Below are positions 17,987-27,046 of a DNA stretch of 64,000 nucleotides, in pieces. Source of the DNA: Cerasibacillus terrae (GTDB taxonomy: Bacteria; Bacillota; Bacilli; Bacillales; Amphibacillaceae); assembly GCF_008039555.1 (NCBI RefSeq), contig NZ_VDUW01000002.1, positions 248,001-312,000 of the forward strand, in the 5' to 3' direction. The position numbers and the translations under genes are program-made. The notes beneath the pieces were generated by a model. The model saw nothing but the letters and a program-made list of their open reading frames with translations. It was not told where the DNA came from and searched no databases. Within the stretch, counting starts at the first letter, position 1. Every line of letters starts with the position of its first letter.

Positions 17987-20415
17987 TTGCGTAATAAAAA
18001 ATCTATCACTCTTTCATGTCTGATTACTTTCTTTCTTTTAGGAGCCAGTCTACATACGGTTAAAGCAAATGAAATAACAGAAGTAAATACACAAAATATA
18101 AATCAAGTAGAAAACACAAAAGAAAAAGAACAAGTTGTAGATGAAGAAAAGAAACAAGAAATTCAAGATGAAGAGCGTGTTCAAGAACAAAAGGAATTAG
18201 AACAAGAGTCGGCAAAAACTGAAGAAAATGATGCTGAACGCAATGAAGTGGAAAAGGGTAACGAGAACACAGAGGTAAGGGAAGATGAGAAAAATTCGGT
18301 AGATAACGAGACTCCATCTAATGATGAACAGGAGATAGAACTCGACGATTCGAAAGTAGAGGACAAAGAATCAGATGATAAAAAAACAGCAAGAATGTTA
18401 TCTACTAATAAAGCATCTGACAGTTTAGAAAAAGGTGTTAAAAATCCACAAGTAATTAGTTTAAAAGAACAGTTAACCAAGCTAGGCTTCGCAAACTTTA
18501 AGACGCCAAATAAATACTACGGCAAAAGGACAGAACAAGCGGTAAAAGATTTTCAACAGTATTATGGCTTAAAAGTAACGGGTGTAGCAGATTCAAAAAC
18601 AGTAGAGAAAGTAAACAGTATAGCGAATAGTCCTTTACAAAAAGGGAAAAGACATCAAGACACTATTTCATTGAAAGAGAATTTGATTGTCTTAGGCTAC
18701 TTGAAATTGAACAACCCGAACACGTATTTTGGTTCACAAACAGAAAAGGCAGTGAAAGAGTTTCAATCTGATCGCGGCTTAAAAGTGACTGGAATAGCTG
18801 ACCCAGTAACTGTGGAAAAGCTGCAAAATGAAGCAGATGCTCCGCTCCAAAAAGGGATGTCACGTTCTGATGCAGTTGAGCTAAAAGAACAGTTAACCAA
18901 GCTAGGCTTCGCAAATTTTAAGACGCCAAATAAATACTACGGCAAAAGGACAGAACAAGCGGTAAAAGATTTTCAACAGTATTATGGCTTAAAAGTAACG
19001 GGTGTAGCAGATTCAAAAACAGTAGAGAAAGTAAACAGTATAGCGCGAACAGTCCTTTACAAAAAGGGAAAAGACATCAAGATGCTATTACATTAAAAGA
19101 AGACTTAAATAGGTTGGGATATCTAGATTTTCAAAACCCAACAACTTATTATGGCACCCAAACAGCAAATGCAGTTGCAAGTTTTCAAATTCATTTTGGC
19201 TTAAAACCAAATGGCATTGCTGAAGAAAAAACACTTGCTAAAATAGATGAAATATTATCTAGTGATTTCCAAAAAGGAAATAGTTCTGAAGAGATTAAAA
19301 AATTAAAAGAAGACTTAGTAGCATTAGGATATGTTTCTTTTAAAAATCCTAATAAATACTATGGGACTAAAACAGAACAAGCAGTAAAAGATTTTCAAAA
19401 AAACAATGGTTTACCTATTTCTGGCATAGCTGACGAAGTAACGTTAAAAGAAATTGAGAAGGCTATGAAAGGAATGCGATATACCCGTTATAACTTATCC
19501 TTAGAAGAAGCCGTTACAATTCAAATGAACGCAAGCCCACAAACGGATAAAAATTATGCTTATGTTTCAAAAAATTACATCGATGATAATCAAACGGTAA
19601 CAGCTAGCAAATTAAATGTTCGTAGTGGTGCTGGTACAAAGTCATCTATTGTTGGTACTTTGGTTAAAGGTGATAAAGTAAACATCATTAGTGAGTACAA
19701 TGGTTGGTATATCATAGAATTTAACGGTAGTTCACAATGGGTTGATGCAAGTCCTCAAGATGTGGAGTATTATCTAAATCCTAATAATTTTGTGGGCGAT
19801 ACGAAACAAAGATTTCAGTTTTTAGATTTATCTAAAGGAAGTGCTGCATCAGCTGTTGATCTCAATAAATTCCTTGCTGGAAAAGGAATTCTTGAAGGAA
19901 AAGGTGCATCCTTTATTCGTGCTAGTAATCTGCACGGAGTAAATGATATTTATCTGTTATCACATGCTTTACTAGAGACAGGAAATGGTACTTCTAAACT
20001 TGCTACAGGTGTTCAGGTTGGCAAGGATAAAACTGGTAAACTAGTATTAGTAGATTCTAAAAATAAATCTAGTTTAAAAAATGTTAAAACAGTTTATAAT
20101 ATGTATGGTATTGGTGCATATGATAATTGTGCAGTAGAATGTGGTGCAAAGTATGCATATGAAAACGATTGGACAACTCCTGAACGAGCAATTGTAAGAG
20201 GAGCTACGTTTATTGGTAATAGCTATATTAAATCTGGATTAAACACATTGTATAAAATGCGTTGGAATCCAGAGGCGATGGCAAATACAAATGCATATGG
20301 AAAACAATATGCAACCGATATCGGATGGGCATCGAAGCAAGTAAATTCCATGTACAATCTTTATCAACAAATTCAAAACTATACGATTTACCTTGATTTA
20401 CCAGTTTATAAATAA
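17987..20415 (+). pseudogene. Cell-wall glucosaminidase with five peptidoglycan-binding repeats, interrupted by a 2-base frameshift
   Basis: Start is TTG 17987 after AAGGAGGTGA. A signal peptide (about residues 1-27) is followed by a Glu/Lys-rich acidic linker to about 140 and then roughly 70-residue peptidoglycan-binding repeats. The third repeat runs out of frame near 19042, where the copy reads GCGCGAAC instead of the GCGAAT seen at the equivalent place near 18622, a net +2 bases. The first frame then stops at 19096. The second frame continues without loss through two more repeats, a bacterial SH3 domain ('KLNVRSGAGTKSSIVGTLV') and a LytD/GH73-like glucosaminidase domain with the likely catalytic Glu in 'LLSHALLETGNG', to 20415. 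Joined, it would be about 808 residues. It would cleave peptidoglycan outside the cell. A sequencing or assembly error is possible because repeats 1 and 3 are almost identical. Confidence 0.8.
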
Positions 20416-20438
20416 TTAAACGAATAAGAGATAAGGGG

Positions 20439-20475
20439 AAGGCCCTAAAGATAAATCTTTAGGGCCTTTCTTTTT
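20439..20475 (+). terminator. Rho-independent terminator after the glucosaminidase
   Basis: A 13-bp perfect stem (AAGGCCCTAAAGA with complement at 20456-20468) has a 4-base loop and is followed by TCTTTTTATT. Confidence 0.9.
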
Positions 20476-20579
20476 ATTAAAATATAAAATAAAATTATCA
20501 GCGTATATAAATCGGTCACATTTAGTTAGGCAAATATTTTAAGCTCATATAAAGTTGATTCAACATGTGCCGGAGGAGA

Positions 20580-21310
20580 ACCAATTAGGACTAAAATAAA
20601 AAGAAGAACATTTACGAAAGAATTCAAAAAGTTTATCCAGCTGCACCTATCTGGTAAACCAAGAGGTAAAATCATCAAAGAATACAAACTTAACCATCTA
20701 CCTTTGATAGATGTGTTCGCTAACACATACATTTAGGTGAAGGAAAAGACAATCGAAACCCCGAACAGGAAGAGCCAATCAAATTACACAAAGAAAACCA
20801 AAGGCTTGCCATTCGCACCTAAAGGTATAAAAGTATCTACGCATTAAAATGCTAGATACTGTAATTACAAGCCATGCTGATAACGGGACGAAAGTAATTG
20901 TGATTCGTAATAACCGTCACAAATACTCAGTATCAGCAATATGTGCTGCCCTACAAATTCCAAGAAGTATGTTTTATTATAAGGCATATGAAAGAGCAAG
21001 GACTTGTTTCAAAGTACACAGTAGTATAATTTAAACCCAAAAAAATGGCATTATATCTGCGTATTGGTAGATTTTTTTAATCGTGAAATAATTGGCTACA
21101 GTGCTGGCCCTTATAAGAACGCAGTAGCTGAAGCAACACTTAAAACAGAGTTCGTTAATGGAAGAGTGTTCCAAGCCAAAAAGAACATGAGTTAGAGTTA
21201 TTTGGTTATGTAAACTGGTTAATAATATTCGAATTCACGGCCCATTGAATTATTTAACACCAAAGGAATACAAGCAAAAACTCTACGCAGGAGTAAATAC
21301 GAATTAGTAT
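20580..21310 (+). pseudogene. Decayed IS3-family transposase (OrfA and OrfB remnants)
   Basis: Short blocks in different frames match an IS3-type transposase in the right order. 'RRTFTKEFKKFIQLHLSGKP' near 20605 is the OrfA helix-turn-helix. 'HKYSVSAICAALQIPRSMFY' near 20920 is the OrfB N-terminus. 'CVLVDFFNREIIGYSAGPYK' near 21065 is the first catalytic Asp region. 'TLKTEFVNGR' near 21140 and 'NIRIHGPLNYLTPKEYKQKL' near 21225 are the C-terminal DDE region. Stops and frameshifts separate the blocks, and parts are missing, so it is inactive. I could not define terminal inverted repeats. It lies between the frameshifted glucosaminidase and a seventh ATP-grasp gene, a sign of past rearrangement here. 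The stretch 21311-21536 contains no gene I can support. Confidence 0.75.
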
Positions 21311-21536
21311 CGGAGCACCCACTTTACTTGGAGTGGCGGGTGTGATAGCCTTTTTGTGGTATGCTAGCATAGTATTAAATTAGCTAGAAGCATGGCACAG
21401 AAATCATACCCGCAAAGAATCCAAGTCAAGTGACAAAGTGCATGCACCATTTTCAATAAAAAGTACATATATGGTATGCTACAAACAAGTTTATACCTTA
21501 AAAAAATTGTTCAGTTTAGTGTTGAAATACAAATAT

Positions 21537-22511
21537 CTATTTCGCTGTCTGGGGAAACATTCCATCAAGGACTTTTCCGATAACATCTCGTCTTTCTCCT
21601 TCCCATGGATAGTGATGCATACTAAGCATGGGGTGAGAATTTACTTCTAAAATATAAAAAGATTCCCCTTTTATAATGACATCAACTCCGCACACTCTGA
21701 GACCAGGGATGGACCGGATAGCTTTGGCAACGCCCTTTTTTATGTCATCATCCACTTGATTTGTAACATCGATGGCATCGCCACCAGTTGAGACATTCGA
21801 GTTATCCCTTAAATAAACCACCTCACCAATAGCTGGTATATAAGCAGGAGATAAGTGATGTTTTTTTAGAATCCTCTTACTTTCTTCATCTAATACGAGT
21901 TGTTTATGAATAGGGTTTTTTCTTGCTTTTCTTTCTTCATTTTTATGTTCAATTAATTGTTCGACAGTATGTTTCCCATCGCCAACAACATTGGCAGGTA
22001 TTCGTTTAGCAACTGCAACTATTTCATTTTTCACAAAGGTAAATCGATACTCTTCACCATCAACGAATTCCTCAATTAAAACATGATCATACTTTTCACC
22101 GACCTTATCAAAGCAAGCTGTGAATTCCTTTTTATTATCAATATTCACAAACACAGACCTTCCCATCGTTCCATTATATGGTTTTATAACGACAGGAAGA
22201 ATTGGTTTTGCCCAATTCCAAGCTCTATATCGTTCCTCTTTAGAAAAGACAACATTCTCAGGTGCAGGATACCTACTACTTCTAAGTAGTCTACTAGTTA
22301 CTTCTTTTAATCTTGTAGTTTTGATGGCTAAAGGTGAATTGTATGCGTGAGATACTTTGCCTCGCCTTACTAAATAACGTTTAGACCCATGAGACATCCT
22401 AAATCGCTTTTTGGGTAAAATCTCAAAATTTATTCCTCGATTCCATGCTTCCCTTACAAGCATTCGGTTCGAACTACTTAGTTTTCTACCAACAATATCT
22501 ATTGTTTTCAT
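21537..22511 (-). CDS. Stand-alone ATP-grasp ligase (CphA/GshF-like core)
   Basis: A 324-residue protein that is essentially an ATP-grasp core: 'VVIKPYNGTMGRSVFV' (ATP loop), 'VLIEEFVDGEEYRFTFV', 'GDGKHTVEQLIEHKNEERK' and 'YILEVNSHPMLSMH' with the terminal metal-binding Glu/Asn. It resembles the cores of the two acylphosphatase-fused ligases but lacks the extra domain, the coiled coil and the W/P/R tail. AGAAGGAGAAG precedes the ATG. It stands alone on the minus strand beside an IS3 remnant and 430 bases from the divergent tagO. Ligation of an amino acid or similar nucleophile is expected. The substrate is unknown. Confidence 0.82.
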   Translation of the reverse strand: MKTIDIVGRKLSSSNRMLVREAWNRGINFEILPKKRFRMSHGSKRYLVRRGKVSHAYNSPLAIKTTRLKEVTSRLLRSSRYPAPENVVFSKEERYRAWNWAKPILPVVIKPYNGTMGRSVFVNIDNKKEFTACFDKVGEKYDHVLIEEFVDGEEYRFTFVKNEIVAVAKRIPANVVGDGKHTVEQLIEHKNEERKARKNPIHKQLVLDEESKRILKKHHLSPAYIPAIGEVVYLRDNSNVSTGGDAIDVTNQVDDDIKKGVAKAIRSIPGLRVCGVDVIIKGESFYILEVNSHPMLSMHHYPWEGERRDVIGKVLDGMFPQTAK

Positions 22512-22943
22512 AACATACTTCTCCTTCTTATATCATTATACGTACTGAGATAAAGTTACCAAAAATTAATAGACAGGAGTTCCATTGTCTTTCTCTCGGC
22601 GTGATATAGATGGAGAGGAAGATGAGGAATGGCCAGTGCTGTTGTTTGGTAGATAAGAAAAAGAGAGTTATAAAAGAGATGGAGGCCAAATAAGAGCGAT
22701 GTTCAAACGATTTTAAAAAAAGCAGAAAAAAGAATTAAAAATAGGAAGGATTTAACTATTTAATCACTCTATTACAGTTTTAAGCAACTAATACACATAA
22801 ACTATGTCACTTGTAGCAAAGTATGTAATATGTAGATTTTATGATATTTGATATATAATTTTGGAAAACTCTTTTCCTTATTATCCAAGAATATGGTAGA
22901 ATAAACTTGATATAAAATATAGTTTTATAAAAGCAGGTGTACT
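22512..22943 (+). other. Intergenic region between divergent ATP-grasp gene and tagO
   Basis: No coding sequence is supported. The right half is A+T-rich and must carry the tagO promoter, but I find no clear -35/-10 pair. A small hairpin GGAAAA-CTC-TTTTCC lies near 22863. The tagO ribosome site GCAGGTG is weak. Confidence 0.4.
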
Positions 22944-24035
22944 ATGTGGAACATAAGTGAATTGGTTATCGCATTTTTGATTTCCATTATGACAGCAATA
23001 CTAGTCACTCCACTTCTTATTAAAATTGTAAACAAATTAAATATAGTAGATAAACCGAATCAAAAGCGTAAATTCCATAAGGGGGAAAAGCCAAGCCTTG
23101 GTGGTCTAGCAATATTTATTGGTGTGGCTGCTGGGTATCTTTATTTACAACCATCACATCCATACTTAGATGAAATTATTATTGGTGCATTTATCATCAT
23201 TTTGACAGGTATTTTAGATGATGTTTTTGGATTGAAGCCAATTTATAAATTACTAGGTCAGATTGCAGCTGCACTTGTTGTTGTTTCATCAGGTTTAATT
23301 ATTGACAAGCTAACAATTCCCTTCGCGGGGACAGTTTATTTAGATGATTGGGGTATTCTTATCACAGTACTGTGGATTGTAGGAGCATCCAATGCCATTA
23401 ATTTAATTGATGGATTAGACGGTCTAGCTGCGGGGGTTTCCACCATTGCATTTACAAGTATAATGATTATGGCTATCATGGATTATCGAGTTATTGTTGT
23501 TTATTTAGCGATTATTTTAATTGGAGGAACACTCGGATTTCTAGTGCATAATTTTTATCCTGCAAAGATTTTTATGGGGGATACAGGTGCATTGTTTTTA
23601 GGATATTCGATTGCTGTTGTTTCTATGTTTGGTCTTTTTAAAAACGTTGCCTTATTTAGTTTTATCGTGCCATTTATTGTTATTGCTATTCCGATTTACG
23701 ACACGATATTAGCGATTATTCGACGTACATTAAACAAACAAGGTATTGCAACAGCAGATCGAGAGCATATCCATTATCGTTTAATGTCAATGGGTTACTC
23801 TCATCGTGGTTCTGTTTTGATTATTTATGGATTCAGCATATTTTTTGGACTAATGGCGATTGTGTTTAATAGCTCTACATTATTAACATCATTTGTAATT
23901 ATGATTGGAATCCTCTTAGGAATTCGTTTAATAACGGAGATGGCAGGAGTTACCTATTTAAATCGCCAACCACTTTTAAATGTGTTCCGCAAGCTTTCTA
24001 GCGATAAGCAATCGTTTGAACGAGATAAACATTAG
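22944..24035 (+). CDS. tagO: Undecaprenyl-phosphate N-acetylglucosaminyl-1-phosphate transferase
   Basis: A 363-residue polytopic membrane enzyme of the MraY/WecA family, with about ten or eleven hydrophobic segments. Family signatures are 'KPSLGGLAIFIG' near residue 50, 'GILDDVFGLKP' with the Asp pair near 92, 'NLIDGLDGLAAG' near 153 and 'KIFMGDTGALFLGY' near 210, followed by the cytoplasmic His loop 'DREHIHYRLMSMGYSHR'. It transfers GlcNAc-1-phosphate to undecaprenyl phosphate on the inner membrane face, the first step for wall teichoic acid and related polymers. Its presence close to the glycosyltransferase/exporter operon, tagD and an LCP ligase fits a complete wall-polymer route. A hairpin terminator follows. 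Confidence 0.92.
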   Translation: MWNISELVIAFLISIMTAILVTPLLIKIVNKLNIVDKPNQKRKFHKGEKPSLGGLAIFIGVAAGYLYLQPSHPYLDEIIIGAFIIILTGILDDVFGLKPIYKLLGQIAAALVVVSSGLIIDKLTIPFAGTVYLDDWGILITVLWIVGASNAINLIDGLDGLAAGVSTIAFTSIMIMAIMDYRVIVVYLAIILIGGTLGFLVHNFYPAKIFMGDTGALFLGYSIAVVSMFGLFKNVALFSFIVPFIVIAIPIYDTILAIIRRTLNKQGIATADREHIHYRLMSMGYSHRGSVLIIYGFSIFFGLMAIVFNSSTLLTSFVIMIGILLGIRLITEMAGVTYLNRQPLLNVFRKLSSDKQSFERDKH

Positions 24036-24133
24036 CCTGGAGTAATGACTGTAAGTTTCTTAATATTAATATGTTGTTTTATCTGAGAGAGTGGGCTATG
24101 GTCTACTCTTTTAGTTTGTTTATGAATATAAAA

Positions 24134-24181
24134 AACTTAAAAGGGCGGTTTAATTATTAAATCAAACCGTCCTTTTAAGTT
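24134..24181 (+). terminator. Bidirectional hairpin terminator between tagO and the LCP gene
   Basis: An 18-bp stem (AACTTAAAAGGGCGGTTT, 24134-24151, against 24164-24181) contains one G-T pair and has A/T-rich flanks on both sides. It separates convergent genes. Confidence 0.8.
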
Positions 24182-24215
24182 ATATCTTCTATATAGCTAT
24201 TCTTTTCATTATCAA

Positions 24216-25220
24216 TTATTCCGCTATCTCCTCTGATGCATATGTTCCAGAATCGCTATCCTTCAGCTCGAGATGATCTCTTAAGATTTCTTTTACTTCT
24301 TCTACAGATTCTTGTTCTACAATTTCATAGACAACTCCATTAATTCGTTCTGAATGAGACTCATAACTGATTTGGTCAATATTGCTTGGACTAAAATTTG
24401 GATATGCTTTGTAAAAACCTAACCCCTCACTAATATGAAGGTTTGTCTCAATACTATTTCCGATTTCTTTGGCGATTTCATCAATTTTTGCAATAGATGA
24501 TAGGGAAGTTGCTTTGTCCACAATTGCCTTAATAATCTCTTGTTGACGTTCGGCTCTACCCTTGTCACCATTTGGATCCATTTTTCTCATTCGAGCGAAG
24601 GCAAGAGCTTCTTCACCATCTACCTCCATTGGTCCTTCATGAAATTCAACCCAGCGAGAGCCAGGTGCCATTGTTTTTTCTTCAAAATCAAAAGGAACAT
24701 CGACTGTGATTCCACCTAGAATATCAATAATATTAATAAAGGCATCAAAATCAACAGCTGCATAATAATCCACTGGAATATCTAAAAAATTTTCTACCGT
24801 ATCGATTGTCATTTTCTTGCCACCAAAAGCATGTGCATGATTAATTTTATCTGTTGTACCATGACCAATAATATCAACATATGTGTCACGGGGAATACTT
24901 AATAATTTCATTCGTTCATCTTTTGGATTAAAAGTGATTAACATCAAACTATCTGTTCTACCATTCGCTCCATCTGTCGAATAGTCCTCAATTCCCATTA
25001 ATAAAACAGAAACAGGGTCCTTACTTATTGTTACTGTTTGATCTCGTAAATCAGATTTTTCTCTACCAAGATCATTGTATGATTTACTTGCTGCATTATA
25101 TGTTTCAAAAATTTTATAGCCACCAAAGCTAATAACTCCAATAAACAGGATTAAAATAAAGAGAGTTAATTTTCTTAATTTTCTCTTTTTCTTTGTCTTA
25201 CGGACAGCTAATCGCTTCAT
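24216..25220 (-). CDS. LytR-CpsA-Psr (LCP) family wall-polymer ligase
   Basis: A 334-residue protein with a basic N-terminus, one membrane segment (about residues 18-38) and an extracellular LCP domain. Diagnostic parts are 'VSVLLMGIEDYSTDGANGRT' near 70, where Arg binds the pyrophosphate, 'LLSIPRDTYVDI' near 105, 'KINHAHAFGG' near 122 and 'FARMRKMDPNGDKGRAERQQ' near 215. LCP enzymes transfer lipid-linked teichoic acid or capsule to peptidoglycan outside the cell. The gene is transcribed opposite to tagO and away from it only by a shared terminator, with tagD next upstream on the same strand. It is probably the final step for the polymer made by the upstream operon. Confidence 0.9.
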   Translation of the reverse strand: MKRLAVRKTKKKRKLRKLTLFILILFIGVISFGGYKIFETYNAASKSYNDLGREKSDLRDQTVTISKDPVSVLLMGIEDYSTDGANGRTDSLMLITFNPKDERMKLLSIPRDTYVDIIGHGTTDKINHAHAFGGKKMTIDTVENFLDIPVDYYAAVDFDAFINIIDILGGITVDVPFDFEEKTMAPGSRWVEFHEGPMEVDGEEALAFARMRKMDPNGDKGRAERQQEIIKAIVDKATSLSSIAKIDEIAKEIGNSIETNLHISEGLGFYKAYPNFSPSNIDQISYESHSERINGVVYEIVEQESVEEVKEILRDHLELKDSDSGTYASEEIAE

Positions 25221-25266
25221 GAGTACAGACTCCTTTTATGGTAAAATAAAACCCCTAACTTTACTT

Positions 25267-25295
25267 ATTATAGGTATTTTCGACAAATTTTGCAA
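25267..25295 (-). promoter_or_regulatory. Sigma-A-type promoter for the LCP gene
   Basis: On the minus strand TTGCAA (25290-25295) and a perfect TATAAT (25267-25272) are 17 bases apart, about 45 bases upstream of the LCP start. Confidence 0.6.
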
Positions 25296-25347
25296 TATGA
25301 CTTTATAACAAAAGTAGCACAGAAATCATGACTTTCTAATTCATATT

Positions 25348-25746
25348 CTAGTTATTCCAGCCTTTTAATAGGTCAGCTTTTATCTTAGATGTGGAAATAT
25401 TTACTGTTCTTGGTAAGTAAATAACCTCACAATATGATTTTAAAAAGTCAAAGGTTCCTGTCCAGTCATCTCCCATCACAAAAACATCGATATCATGTAC
25501 TTGGATATCATGTGTTTTTTGTTGCCAGGAATACTCAGGAATAACTTTGTCAACATAGCGAATTGCTTCAAGGATCAATTTTCTCTCTTCATATGGGTGA
25601 TACGCTTTTTTACCTTTCATCGCATTAAATTCGTCTGTCGATAAACCAACAATTAAATAATCACCTAAAGCTTTTGCGCGTTTTAATATATTGATATGGC
25701 CAATATGGGTTAAATCAAATGTTCCATAAGTAATAACCTTTTTCAT
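25348..25746 (-). CDS. tagD: Glycerol-3-phosphate cytidylyltransferase
   Basis: A 132-residue protein, the usual size for TagD/TarD. It contains the nucleotidyltransferase motif 'GTFDLTHIGHINIL' (HIGH equivalent) at the N-terminus, 'EERKLILEAIRYVD' near 52 and 'RTVNISTSKIKADL' near 113 (ISTS motif). It makes CDP-glycerol from CTP and glycerol 3-phosphate in the cytoplasm for poly(glycerol phosphate) or linkage-unit synthesis. AAGGAG lies before the ATG. No poly(glycerol-phosphate) polymerase (TagF/TagB) is in the window, so CDP-glycerol may be used by genes elsewhere or for a linkage unit. Confidence 0.93.
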   Translation of the reverse strand: MKKVITYGTFDLTHIGHINILKRAKALGDYLIVGLSTDEFNAMKGKKAYHPYEERKLILEAIRYVDKVIPEYSWQQKTHDIQVHDIDVFVMGDDWTGTFDFLKSYCEVIYLPRTVNISTSKIKADLLKGWNN

Positions 25747-25823
25747 ATGCTACTCCTTCATATCGATATTGTTTAGCATCAAGATGTTACTCATGAGTAA
25801 TACAAAGAAGAATAATTTATCGG

Positions 25824-25870
25824 AATCAGTGTGGATGAACGAAGCCGCACTGATTGAAGTTTCACTTTAT
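25824..25870 (+). repeat. Fragment of the two-hairpin dispersed element (right hairpin only)
   Basis: AATCAGTG, a variable loop and CACTGATT are followed by GAAGTTTCACTTTAT, the same right end as the full copies elsewhere in the window. The left hairpin is absent. Confidence 0.7.
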
Positions 25871-26045
25871 ACAAAGTAAACATAAAACACCTTTTTAAAA
25901 TGATGCTTTACTTACTTATCTCTATTCTTCCCTTTCAAGTTTATCCAACCCCCACCCAATATTCAACCTATTTTCCGACTTTTTAAAAATAATATGCCCC
26001 CTCTATCAAATATTTCCCGATTATATTTGTGAAGGAGGTGATAAG

Positions 26046-26267
26046 ATGGCAACAGCAAGTATGATTAACTCCAGATTACGTATGGTTTTCTATGCAGGGG
26101 AGGATGTTTTAACAGGAAAGCCAATCTATAAGACAAAAACATTTAACTTGCAGGAAGATGCAACAGACAAAGAGATCTATGATGTAGCAGAAGCACTACA
26201 AAGCTTACAACAACGCTCACTTTATAATGTAGAGCGTGTGGACAAATTCGAAATCCGTAAAGCATAA
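26046..26267 (+). CDS. DUF1659 family small protein
   Basis: A 73-residue protein beginning 'MATASMINSRLRMVFYAGED' with 'KTKTFNLQEDATDKEIYDVA', matching the short DUF1659 family of Bacillaceae. GAAGGAGGTG lies a few bases before the ATG. It is the first of a trio with a DUF2922 protein and a YvrJ-like peptide, an arrangement common in Bacillus relatives. The function is unknown. No signal peptide or membrane segment is seen. Confidence 0.8.
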   Translation: MATASMINSRLRMVFYAGEDVLTGKPIYKTKTFNLQEDATDKEIYDVAEALQSLQQRSLYNVERVDKFEIRKA

Positions 26268-26350
26268 CATGATTTCGATGAAAATAGGGGGTAAGTTCAA
26301 CGAGTCGTGGATATGAAGAGCTTGCCAACTAGAGGAGGGAGGTGGATTGG

Positions 26351-26566
26351 ATGAAAAAGCTAGAATTGAAATTTAAAAATATCGAAGGAAAAGTTGTCAC
26401 ATTGGCATTGGATGAACCAATTGAACCGGTAGATCCAGCAGAAGTGAGCCGTGTGATGGATGAGGTGATTGCACTAAATACCTTCACATCTAGTGGAGGA
26501 GGATTAGTTGAAAAGCACAGTGCCCGCATCTCAGAACATCATGTAGAAGAAGTTGAAATCCAGTAA
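26351..26566 (+). CDS. DUF2922 family small protein
   Basis: A 71-residue protein starting 'MKKLELKFKNIEGKVVTLAL' with 'DEPIEPVDPAEVSRVMDEVI', typical of DUF2922. I take the ATG at 26351 because GGAGGGAGGTGG is correctly placed before it; the GTG at 26342 lies in that purine run. It follows the DUF1659 gene by 83 bases and probably shares its transcript. The function is unknown. It ends just before a G+C-rich terminator-like hairpin. Confidence 0.8.
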   Translation: MKKLELKFKNIEGKVVTLALDEPIEPVDPAEVSRVMDEVIALNTFTSSGGGLVEKHSARISEHHVEEVEIQ

Positions 26567-26576
26567 TGATACGGAG

Positions 26577-26600
26577 GCCCTGGCAATATGCCGGGGCTTT
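26577..26600 (+). terminator. Hairpin terminator after the DUF2922 gene
   Basis: GCCCTGGC (26577-26584) pairs with GCCGGGGC (26590-26597) with one G-T pair, followed by TTT. Confidence 0.6.
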
Positions 26601-26742
26601 CATGTTAGTAGATGGGAAGAGAGGAAACGAAGCTTTAGCTTTTGATTGTCATGTGAAAGGAAATAATCAGCCAGAAGTGATACCAATATATTTTCGGATA
26701 GGGTAGAGGAAATAAGTAAGCTTCATGAAAGGAGGGGTTATA

Positions 26743-26883
26743 ATGGAAGTTCAATCATGGATGGCATTTGTAACAGATATCGGCTTTCCAGTTGCAGTAA
26801 CATTTTATTTGTTACATCGCATTGAAGGAAAACTCAATCAACTTATCGAATCCATCCACGGATTACCAGAAAAAATGCAATAA
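26743..26883 (+). CDS. YvrJ family small membrane protein
   Basis: This 46-residue reading frame is short but well supported. AAAGGAGGGG lies nine bases before the ATG. The product 'MEVQSWMAFVTDIGFPVAVT', then 'FYLLHRIEGKLNQL', has one hydrophobic helix (about residues 8-24) followed by an amphipathic segment, the hallmark of YvrJ-like peptides. It is the third member of the DUF1659/DUF2922/YvrJ set. It is presumably a single-pass membrane peptide of unknown role. A strong hairpin terminator follows directly. Confidence 0.75.
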   Translation: MEVQSWMAFVTDIGFPVAVTFYLLHRIEGKLNQLIESIHGLPEKMQ

Positions 26884-26887
26884 CAGA

Positions 26888-26937
26888 AAAACTCCAGCTC
26901 GTTGGGATCTAGCTGACTCCCGATAAGCTGGAGTTTT
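26888..26937 (+). terminator. Hairpin terminator after the YvrJ gene
   Basis: A 12-bp perfect stem, AAAACTCCAGCT (26888-26899) against 26926-26937, ends in a TTTT run and encloses a 26-base loop. Confidence 0.75.
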
Positions 26938-26978
26938 GATTTAAAAGAAGTTAGAAGCGGATTGTTAGGGGAGGGAGG

Positions 26979-27033
26979 GCGCACATCCCATCGCTTCAAG
27001 CGCACATCCCCCGGCCTAAAGCACACATCCTCA
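26979..27033 (+). repeat. GCGCACATC repeat cluster (about three units)
   Basis: GCGCACATC or GCACACATC occurs three times at about 20-base spacing, immediately 3' of the leftward APC permease gene. It belongs to the same family as the clusters near 36.4, 38.9 and 60.2 kb. Confidence 0.7.
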
Positions 27034-27046
27034 GAATTGGCTCCTC

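Noticed and set aside
19114-20415. Second half of the glucosaminidase as a separate gene starting at TTG 19114
   Set aside because: It lacks a signal peptide and ribosome site and begins in the middle of a repeat that continues the upstream frame after a 2-base shift.
20849-21034. A 61-codon frame as an independent small gene
   Set aside because: It encodes only the N-terminus of an IS3 OrfB and lies between other out-of-frame fragments of the same transposase.
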